64,000 nucleotides of DNA from Thalassia testudinum (taxonomy: Eukaryota > Streptophyta > Magnoliopsida > Alismatales > Hydrocharitaceae). Location: NCBI GenBank assembly GCA_037157565.1, contig JAZHRO010000002.1, forward strand, positions 39,762,501 to 39,826,500. Reading direction: 5' to 3'. The translations under genes and the position numbers were made by a program. The first letter of the stretch is position 1. Every line of letters starts with the position of its first letter. Below the pieces are notes generated by a model that saw nothing but the letters and a program-made list of their open reading frames with translations, was not told the origin of the DNA and searched no databases. Below are positions 33,936 to 42,170 of the stretch, piece after piece.

Positions 33936-34265
33936 GTGATGTTGGCAATTGACCATGGAGTCTTTCGAGGATAATACGGAAGATATCTTCGGAGATCAAA
34001 AGCTTTATCCCGTAGATCATTAAGAGGGTCCATGCTTGCTTTAATTGCAGGAAGCAGGGCAGCATACTGACAAGCGGAGACTGTTCAATTGAGCTTCCCC
34101 AAAAGCGTCGAATTTGCATAGTTAATCTTTAATTGAGGAGAGAAACTTACGGGTAATTCTGGAAGACAATAAAAAGCGCATTTACTACCATTCGCAGCAA
34201 TCTGAAGTGAAGTAAGTGTTCCATCAAGGTGATTAGGACCTCCGATACAAGCCAGTTGATTGAAA
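33936..34265 (-). pseudogene. Two exon-like segments of an unrecognised gene
   Basis: On the minus strand a frame reading ACIGGPNHLDGTLTSLQIAA and ending CLPELP stops at a good donor (CCC|GTAAGT, about 34150). After an intron-like gap an acceptor (TTGTCAG, about 34065) resumes in the same phase with YAALLPAIKASMDPLNDL and RRYLPYYPRKTPWSIANIT. Joined, they read like one conserved protein of about 85 residues, but I do not recognise the family. No further exons are visible on either side, so it is probably a gene fragment, possibly carried by a transposon, or the end of a broken gene. It is downstream of and on the same strand as the PTC52-like exon. Confidence 0.4.
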
Positions 34266-34594
34266 AAGAACTTACCGAAAATAATTACAACTGAATTATG
34301 CCAAACTGTTCTCTGTTACAACAAAGATCCAGGAATACGAGGACACGCATAGCCAAAGCCTACTCATAGGATTCGAATCTGCTGAAGTGCCAGTGATCCT
34401 TGCGAGAATCTTGAACCCGGATTACACAATGACACGTGCTCACCAAACGTAAAACTATATATAAAGCCAAACTGCACTCATCTAGACACGGACACCAACG
34501 GTTGGGGTGGGGGGGGGGGGTGGAAAGAAAAAACATCAAATTAACACTCGATCGTAGCAACCATTCGCCTCCCTCTCTCTTTCCTATACAAACC

Positions 34595-35722
34595 TCACAA
34601 CCTCCTGTGAACCCTGATGAAGTTGTTCATGAAATAACCAAGAAGTGCATTGCACGCACACGACCCCGCGAGGCACGCGGTCGCTGCCGCAACCGCAGCC
34701 ACCTTCCATGGCCTGCTAGACGCCAGAATTGCCGCGGCCACGCACGCGACACCGGCAACTGTCACCACGCGCCTCCACCTCTCGAAACTCCTCACTGCAC
34801 CCCTACAATCCTTGCAATGCACCACGTGCCTGTAGTACCTGTTGATCATGTTGGGGGCGTGCGGCGTCCCCATCCCTCCCTTCGCGGGAAACGACGAGGA
34901 TATCGCCGCCACCAGCCCGGCGGGCGCCTGCTCCAGCACCGCGGGCTCCGTGGGAAGCGAGATGGTGCTGTGGCCGACATGGTAAGGCATCCCGTGCCCG
35001 ACCTTGTCCAGCCACTTCCTGTACTCCGCCACCCACGTATCGCAGGACCTCAGGTTGAGGTACAGCACCTTGGTGGGCACCTTCTCCCTCACCAGCGTCT
35101 CGTTCTGCGACGAGAGGAACCCCATGTCCTGCTCCAGTACGGTGTTGGATATGCGGTGCAGGAGCCACACGGGGAAGAGGTTGAAGAGCCACGACCTCTT
35201 GGTGCCACCGAACCTCACGACCACCATCGTCTTCCCCTGACCCGAAGGCCGGCAGAGGAAGACGGTGGAGAAGTACTGTGTCTTCCCACGCTTGTCGACG
35301 ATCTCGCGGTTGCTCTCGAGAACGCAAGGGGCTCGGAAGCGGAGGAAGCTGCCAGAGGTGCGGTTGGAGCTCACCCGCGAGCTTCGCCAGTAGCCGGCGA
35401 AACCGCGGTGGGTGCGCTCGGTGACGTCGAAGAGGAGTGGGGAGGCGTTCTCGCGCTTGGCGGTGAAGTCGGTGCGGTCGTGGGAGATGGGGACGTGGGC
35501 GGGGTCCATTAAGTTTTCGAGGAGGATGGAGTGGTCGTAGGGGAGCTCGTGGACGGAGGAGACGTCCCTGAAGCCCGGGCGGGCGTAGTGCTCGAACCAT
35601 GGGAGCTTTGCCTCGTCGGGTTTGCTCTTCTCGGACATCCACACCCACACCACGCCTTGGCTGTCGCTCACCTCGTAGGACTTAGCGCAGGCGGATCGTG
35701 GTATCTTGGCGCCTTCCGGCAG
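34595..35722 (-). CDS. PTC52: PTC52-like Rieske-type oxygenase, last exon only
   Basis: 375 codons to TGA at 34595, opening after a splice acceptor (AACTGCAG|CTGCCGGAAGG at 35723) in phase 0 with LPEGAKIPRSACAKSYEV. The family (PAO, PTC52, TIC55) are Rieske non-haem iron oxygenases of the plastid inner envelope; PTC52 was named as a protochlorophyllide-dependent translocon component. The exon carries the mononuclear iron motif ENLMDPAHVPISH (Asp73, His76, His81 of the fragment), the C-terminal CxxC (HCKDC) and two hydrophobic segments near the end for membrane anchoring. The Rieske iron-sulfur domain that should precede it is not found anywhere upstream in the window on this strand. Either the first intron is very long and reaches beyond the window, or the gene is a 5'-truncated remnant. 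No internal stops, so decay, if any, is recent. Confidence 0.8.
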   Translation of the reverse strand: MPEGAKIPRSACAKSYEVSDSQGVVWVWMSEKSKPDEAKLPWFEHYARPGFRDVSSVHELPYDHSILLENLMDPAHVPISHDRTDFTAKRENASPLLFDVTERTHRGFAGYWRSSRVSSNRTSGSFLRFRAPCVLESNREIVDKRGKTQYFSTVFLCRPSGQGKTMVVVRFGGTKRSWLFNLFPVWLLHRISNTVLEQDMGFLSSQNETLVREKVPTKVLYLNLRSCDTWVAEYRKWLDKVGHGMPYHVGHSTISLPTEPAVLEQAPAGLVAAISSSFPAKGGMGTPHAPNMINRYYRHVVHCKDCRGAVRSFERWRRVVTVAGVACVAAAILASSRPWKVAAVAAATACLAGSCACNALLGYFMNNFIRVHRRL

Positions 35723-36591
35723 CTGCAGTTGATCAAAGCAGGTGGAGTAGAGTTTGGCTTTGGGTATATATCCACAGAGACAAAAGTCACATTTTCGACA
35801 TAGCTCATGACATTAAAATTTGAATGTTTGAATTACTTCGCACTAATCCTGAGGGCCGGTGTTCGTTGGCGATATCTCACATGTTTATCGAATATCACGT
35901 GTTTAAGAGGGAAAGTAAGTAAACCTTTATTTTACCTTAAATTTGGGTATAAATATGAGTTATCTCATGTCCTATTTCTTTAGGATCTTATCTCACATCC
36001 CATGTCTTTTCTGCATTGACCCTCCCCTTCTCCCATGTCCTATAAAAAGAAAATTCTATTAACCAACGTAATTATCAATCTAAAAGGATATAATTATCCT
36101 TGGACAACTTACCTATCTTTTAATCTCAATTTTCAAGTAAATATCATAATTTTTTTATCTTTTAACTTATTCTCACCCAATCCCCTATTTATGTAAATAC
36201 TCCTATAAAATTATCATAAGTTACACATAAATACTAATATAAGATATCTTTTATTTGCAAAGTTTTATCCCAATAAATTTGAAATTCATCTCGCACCATA
36301 AACTAATCCTTAATCGTTACCTTTTTCTTTGAAAGAAAAATATTTTCTTGTGCAGCAACTTCTGATTTTTCAAAAGATATCATCTTTGCAAACTTCTATC
36401 ATTAACTTGATTTAGTTTTACATATTTCTTTCATCACATTGTACATCACATGTATACACTTATGGTTGAATTTTCCCCTTCTTTCGCATGAACGCTCGTC
36501 GATGATCATGAGTTTGAACGTTGAAAGCCATTTGAAACGTTGGGATGATGCTAAAAGCCGTAACTGCAATGGTGATCACCGAATCTAGCAA
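35723..36591. other. AT-rich stretch upstream of the PTC52-like exon (intron or intergenic)
   Basis: Starts with the intron 3' end. Nothing coding seen; no Rieske CxH or CxxH segments in any frame that I can recognise. Confidence 0.45.
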
Positions 36592-36599
36592 GCTGTAAT

Positions 36600-37282
36600 T
36601 AGGGATGCAAAGGGATCGAATTTAGATCAATTTTGATTAAATTTATATACAAATCTATATATAAAATTTATATTTATATCCTAATTATTTATCTATTTGA
36701 CATAAAAATTTAAATGTATACCTATATCATTTATTAATTGAATATTCATTTATAAATTTATCTAACAATCAAATTATGTACAAATTAAAGTTAAAGAAAA
36801 AAAAATATAACACAATTCATCAATTATTTATTTACAACAAACCTGAAATATAAAGCTACATCCAATTTTAGTGATTCCTATTAAAATTATTACAAAAAAA
36901 AACTTTAAGGAAAATATATCAAAAATAAAAAGTGTAGATAAAGATAAAATACAAGTACATTTTAAATAAAAGATCCCCATCCTAAACATAAATGTTAAAT
37001 GAAAACTTCAGAAACACTTTCAACTTTCAAAATCATTAAGGAAATCATGAAAAAGATTAAAGCTGAAGATACGAGAGACTAAAGGTGAACTTATATATCT
37101 CGGATAAATAAGAATTTTATTCAAATACTCGAGTCGGATAATCAGGTATAAAGTTATACATATATCCATACCCATATCCAATCAAATTTTTTTCTGATAA
37201 AATTCATATCTAAATCCTATTAGGTTTGTATCAAATTTTAACCATTCTTTTCATATGAGAGTTATCAAAATTTATATCCCTA
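36600..37282. mobile_element. hAT-like MITE
   Basis: 683-bp AT-rich segment whose ends, TAGGGATGCAAA and TTTATATCCCTA, form short imperfect terminal inverted repeats in the TAGGG.TG style of plant hAT elements. It is flanked by the 8-bp sequences GCTGTAAT (36592-36599) and ACTATAAT (37283-37290), which match at six positions, both differences being G/A. No coding capacity. Confidence 0.55.
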
Positions 37283-37290
37283 ACTATAAT

Positions 37291-37828
37291 TCACCTGCGA
37301 GGTACCTTTGATGGAGTTTGATTCCTGGATGATGTACTATATAAATGGAAATCGAGAGAAATGTATAGTTTCTCGAATGGAGAGCATCGACGACTGGTGC
37401 ATTTTCTTATGGTCATTTTCGTGATTTAATCATTAACCGATACGAATTGTGTTTCAATGTAGGCAAATTGATGACGTTAACACACACAACTCGGGGGAAT
37501 GTCGATGCGTTTCAACCATGTAAACTCAAATCCCAGCTAATTTTGTTTCATCCATGGTTAGTCTACAACCGTCAAAGGAACGAATGCGCAGGCCTGTAAA
37601 CCTGAAATTTAACCTTTTACGGGTTTTTATGTAGATACAAAGAAGTCAAGGATATCTAAGTAACATTTGATGTTTGTAAGGTATCGATGCAAGTATCTTA
37701 AATATTTCTTGGGGCTCTTACGTGTGGGATGTCTGGTTATGGTGGAAGGTCATGTGGCTGGGGCTGATTAAAGTCAAGGCTGCCAATGCGAGATGGAATC
37801 TCAGGAGTGAGCTGTAATTGAAGGGATC
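37291..37828. other. Intergenic DNA
   Basis: No gene or repeat recognised. Confidence 0.4.
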
Positions 37829-37850
37829 AAAAGAACATAGTGGAGCACAA

Positions 37851-38714
37851 TCAGCACTAGCTTCCAATTCGACACAGAATGTTTTCCTTTTCCCTCCACT
37901 CTTGAGAAAACCTAGTTACTACAGTTGGCCCTGATCGGCCAAAGGACCCCCCAACCTTTTGGAACTTCCTCCCTCCATAACTCTCTCTTTTTCGATTGGG
38001 TCTCTTCCTTGGCATGCATTGCCTTTCGTTGCTCGTGAAGGCCAATCGCATTTGCGGTCGCAGCAGTGCGATGGTCGAGTGGTCGTGAGTTGCGGTCATG
38101 GTTGCAGGGTGCTGTAGGTATGGGTTCCGGTGGCAATCATGGGGCTGTGTCATTGTCGTGAAGCGCTCGCGATCGTTGGCCGAGGTTGCGGTCGCAACGT
38201 GATGCAATCTGGGGCAGTCAATGGAGTTGTGACCGACCGACCTTGTAGCAGGTGGTGAGGTCGATTGGTGTGGTAGTCCTCGCTTGATGGAATTGGACTC
38301 GTCCTTTTTTCTTGTCCTTTTTCTTATTTTGTTTTGTTGTTGGGATCATGTGATGCCGTGTCCATTACGACTGAGATTTCTGACGTGAGTCAGTTGTCAA
38401 TTAATTCAATCTTCTCGTTAGTGTGGTTCTTCTACATTTTATCTTGATGGCGCTGCCGTATCAATGAGCATGAGATTGCTCTCCTTGTCTGGAAGGAGTC
38501 CGACTGGTTTTCGTACATGGGATGCTTTTTTTCTATTTTTTCTTTGTTTCTTGTCTTCTTGTTTATGTGTTTTGGTCTTTCTCCCATTTCTATGAGACGT
38601 AATCTCCCCATTTGAGGGTGTTAGGCTTCTCCTTTTCCTTCTCTCCCTTCCCTATGCGGGTGCATCTTTATGTATCGGGTTCTTCCCATTTTAATGGAAT
38701 GCTTATTCCTTTAA
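37851..38714 (+). mobile_element. 5'-truncated LINE copy with 22-bp target duplication
   Basis: Flanked by AAAAGAACATAGTGGAGC followed by ACAA at 37829-37850 and by TCAA at 38715-38736, a 22-bp direct repeat with one mismatch. The inserted 864 bp ends with a T-rich 3' region and AATGGAATGCTTATTCCTTTA running into the A-run of the repeat, as in L1-type LINE 3' ends. It has no long open frame, so it is a 5'-truncated 3' end. Confidence 0.75.
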
Positions 38715-38736
38715 AAAAGAACATAGTGGAGCTCAA

Positions 38737-39399
38737 GGACCTGAAAAAATGATAGAAGTACATTTACTTCATGGTGCTTACCGACAAGAAGGTTTGGACT
38801 TGTGCAATGATTGAGGTGATGAAAAGGGCTATAGGCTTGCTCAAAGCCACCTTTAATATCATAAGTAGAAAAGGAACTTATCAAGCTTAAGGAGATCTCA
38901 ACAAGAAAAGGTTGAGAAAGTACAAGGAAGTTCACAATACAGAGACACTAATACATTGGTTACCCATCTCTGTCTGTACGACATACGTCTGGGGAGGAGA
39001 TGATATGCTCGAATTCTCACTATAGCAGTTTTACAATCAGGAAAATGGATAAAAAAATCAAATGGTTTTATCTTCGATACAACTTTCTCTTATATAGGGA
39101 TTGAAGAGGGTAATAATTGGCTTTTTGAGGAGCGGAATAGGTTGCCTTAGGTTTTGCTTTGTTATCTCATTGATGGCGGTGTTGCCTTGTTCCTAGTGTC
39201 GTTGCCTCAATTTTGGGGCCATCGCCTTGATTCCCATGTAGTTGCACTGCAAGGGGGTGACGACTCTTGGGTCTCCCTTTTAGCAACTATAATTTGAAAG
39301 GTAGTATGGAGTAGGTGCCCTTTGCTCCTTCCGGGTGAGGGTTTTAGCCACCTCACTTGGTTGCATTCTCAACTTGACATTTCTTCCTCAATCATGAGC
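38737..39399 (+). other. Probable 5' part of the interrupted LINE
   Basis: Leads without a break into the ORF1 remnant. No clear start codon or open frame; part of it may be the LINE leader or host DNA. Confidence 0.3.
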
Positions 39400-39771
39400 A
39401 TTGGATGGCTTATTTTGAAAATGAATCGGATATGAGATTGATACAGGGCAAGATACCATGGCACTTCAATGGAGATCTAGCGGTGATGTAGATGGCTCAA
39501 TGTGATACCATCCCATTTGATTATTAGTTTGAATTGGTATCCATTTGGATGTGGCTATTTGATCTTTCCCTAGAATATAGATGTAGGTCAGCAATCACTT
39601 AGATGTTTGTTTAGATTGGTGAAATCAAAGAGTATGATTTGGATGAAAGTAAAGGTTGAGGTAAATTTGTCTACATCATGTTAGATTGGAAAGTGAAGAG
39701 GTCACTCATATAGAAATCCAGTTTCCCGCCCCCTTTGGGGTAACTCTCAATATCCTTCTTTGGAGGAGGGA
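39400..39771 (+). pseudogene. LINE ORF1, left half (DUF4283-type)
   Basis: Reads HWMAYFENESDMRLIQGK, PWHFNGDLAVM, then FELVSIWMWL, LSLEYRCRSAIT, GKFVYIMLDWKVKRSLI. This is the DUF4283-type ORF1 of plant L1 LINEs (F.FENE.D...GKPWHF.G.L, then W..L.GLPLEY, then V.LD...PL). Several stops. The Athila element with its GTAGG duplication interrupts it at 39776, and it resumes at 62752. Confidence 0.72.
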
Positions 39772-39776
39772 GTAGG
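39772..39776. repeat. Target site duplication GTAGG (left) of the Athila element
   Basis: Identical to 62747-62751 on the other side of the element. Five-base duplication as expected for LTR retrotransposon integrase. Confidence 0.9.
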
Positions 39777-40786
39777 TGATGGTGGCGTTGTGACTAGCTT
39801 TTGTTATAGAAATAGCGTTGTAGTACAGCTAGTTATTGCCATCATTACATATTTTTTTTTTTACTCGGAAAATAAAAGAGTTCCCGAGGTCGAACTCAGG
39901 GAGCAAGTCGTATTCTAGAAGTACAAAAGTTCTTATTACAAAAATAAAGAGAGAGAGAGAGAGATGAAAATTTGGTGGCTTCTTCTTCTTCTCTTTTTTC
40001 TTCCTCTTTGTCTCTTCTTTCTTCTCTTCCGGTTCTTCTTGTCTTCTCTCTTCTTGGCTCTTGAATCTTTCTTTCTTTTGTTCTTTTTCTTCTTCGTTGC
40101 GGTCCTGCTCGTCTTTTCTTCTTCTTCCTTGCCTTTCAGACGTCGTCTGAATTTGCAATCAGACGACTTAAACCGCTGCTGCTACAGTGTCTTCCTCAGC
40201 TTCCTTCTTCTTCTGCTTTGTGTTCTCTTCTTCTTCTTCTTCTTTTTCTTCCGCAGTCCTTCTTCACCTGTGCCTGCACACTTCACGGTTTACACGTCAG
40301 AGGGCAAAACCTACTCTACCCTCCCCCCCCCCCCCCCCGCGTCTCTCTCTCTCAGAATTCACTCTTCGGAAGGCTCTGTTGGTGCTAGAGCACCACGATC
40401 ATTTGTTTTGATGATAACAAAACACGTGTTATTTAACATTTGCAATTTGAGTCCTAGATTTCAGGTCAATTGCAAATGAGGACGTGTTTAGACGGAGTTC
40501 GAGCTCGCATCTAGGACGGATTGGAGGAGCTTGACGGAAAACAAAGGAGGTTCGCGTGGAGCGAAAGATTGGAGATGGAAGACAAGAAGAATATGATAGA
40601 TTCTTTTTTATCCTTTCATGTATCTCTTGTATTTATTTTCTTGCTCTTTTTGATTTCTTAGAACATTATGTTAAAGAGCCTCAAAGTACCCTAAAAGTAG
40701 TCCTAGGAACACCTGCACAACCCTAGGATACTTAGGTTTTCTGTAGAATACTTAGAAAACCAATATAGGGCTCAAACAGCATTTCC

Positions 40787-41326
40787 AGACGTCTAATCCC
40801 AAAATCAGACGTCTGATAAAGTATTTTAAGACGTCTGACTATTGTTTCAGACGTCTGATAACTGTTAGGCTGGACATAGTTAGTTCTGTCTGATGAAATC
40901 AGACGTCCAGACCTTAGACCAGACGTCTTAGGAGACGTCTGATGACTTTGCCAGACGTCCAGTTAGTGGACCGTTGGCTGGCTTAGAAAACACTCAAGAT
41001 TATGACCGTTAGAGCCTTATCAGACGTCCATAGGACTTACCAGACGTCTGATAAATGACCGTTTTGCCTCGGCTGACCCAAAATCTCTTCTCAGAGATTT
41101 TCTAGCCGTTGCAACGTTTGGAAATCAATTCCCACAGTAAAAGTAGGTTTCCAGACGTCCAGACTTAGTGCCAGACGTCCTGTATGTCGTCTGATGGACT
41201 TGTACAAAAACCCTGTTTAGATCTGACTCAAGTCAGGGAGAAACCCGCATAGAATCAGACGTCTGACCTTGGAATCAGACGTCTTAAAGTGGCCTTCCAG
41301 ACGTCTGATGCCAGAGTTAGACGTCT
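40787..41326. repeat. AGACGTCT palindrome array in copia LTR 1
   Basis: By eye, eleven exact AGACGTCT octamers and about five AGACGTCC variants in 540 bp, mostly as TCAGACGTCTGA or CCAGACGTCTGG. The array ends about 110 bp upstream of the TATA box. The same array is at 44643-45182 and 48499-49038 in LTRs 2 and 3. Confidence 0.92.
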
Positions 41327-41438
41327 GATAACCCTGTCAAATGCAATCATTGTCCTGATTTCGGCCTGATTCTCTTGGGCTTTGCACCCAACGGCTATGG
41401 AAGCTTTTCCAAGCCTTCCAAAACCTTCCTAAGGCCTC

Positions 41439-41446
41439 TATAAATA
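41439..41446 (+). promoter_or_regulatory. TATA box of copia LTR 1
   Basis: TATAAATA in CCTCTATAAATAGAGGGG, itself in a small palindrome CCTCTATAAATAGAGG. Repeated at 45295-45302 and 49151-49158. Confidence 0.75.
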
Positions 41447-42114
41447 GAGGGGAACCTTTGTAACACAAACACACAAGAGACACCTAGAGAGACATATACA
41501 CACTAAGACACACACCTTGCAATACACTTTCAAACCTTTTGTGTCCAAAGAAAAGACTCTCTTGCTCTCCAAGCTCAAGCTCCATTTTCTTGAGAGCATT
41601 CAACCGTTGCGCACCCGCTCTCCCGGCGTTGTTAACGAGAGCGACGTAGCGCCATCGCGTGGCACACGCACCGCGTCATCGTCGACGCACTCCTTGCAAA
41701 GGGGAGTTTCCTATTTCCTATAGAAGCTAGGTTTAATTTTGTTGGCTCTATAGGACTGTTGTTTTATTTTATCTTTGTATTTTGGTTGGGTATTCTCTTT
41801 GCGAATTCCCGTCTCCTTCGTGGGACAAAATCCTTCTCGTGGAGAGAAGGGGTTGAGAAACGCTACCCTCGTACTTGTAGCGTGGTTGTACTGAGGTTGA
41901 ATCACCCTCGTTTAAAGTGATTCGTTTAGTGGATTTTGATCAACTTGGTTGATCGGAAAATCCTAACTCGAGAGGGTTAGGTGGTGGTTTTCACCCGATT
42001 TGGGTTTCCACCTAAAAATACCTGTGTACATTTTGTGATTGATTTTTGTGAGATTGCTTTATATTTTATTTCCGCATATTATTACGTCACCCCTCCTAGT
42101 AGGGAACCTTCAAT

Positions 42115-42126
42115 TGGTATCAGAGC
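42115..42126 (+). promoter_or_regulatory. Primer binding site (initiator tRNA-Met) after LTR 1
   Basis: TGGTATCAGAGC, two bases inside the LTR end. The second copy is at 45971-45982. Confidence 0.93.
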
Positions 42127-42170
42127 AGGTCTCGCGAAATCGGCGTTACAAACCGGCGAGGATCTAGATC

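Larger units (their letters stand above)
40377..42112 (+). repeat. Copia array LTR 1
   Basis: Starts TGTTGGTGCTAG, ends GGAACCTTCA, followed by the primer site. TATA box TATAAATA at 41439-41446 with a CACACAAGAGACACC leader. U3 contains the AGACGTCT array at 40787-41326. Confidence 0.93.

Noticed and set aside
34360..34420. GATTCGAATCC near 34373 on the minus strand looked like a tRNA B-box.
   Set aside because: No A-box at tRNA spacing and no foldable arms.
34436..35512. A 358-codon plus-strand frame opposite the PTC52-like exon.
   Set aside because: It is antisense to a clearly conserved frame with the iron-binding motif, and has no recognisable domain.
39964..40479. Leu/Phe-rich 171-codon frame in the Athila LTR that looks like a membrane protein.
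   Set aside because: It is a translation of a pyrimidine-rich LTR segment on the non-element strand, repeated at 60261.
41517..41723. Small frames inside the copia LTRs (68-aa, repeated three times).
   Set aside because: They fall in the LTR leader downstream of the TATA box, have no conserved domain and are repeated only because the LTR is.
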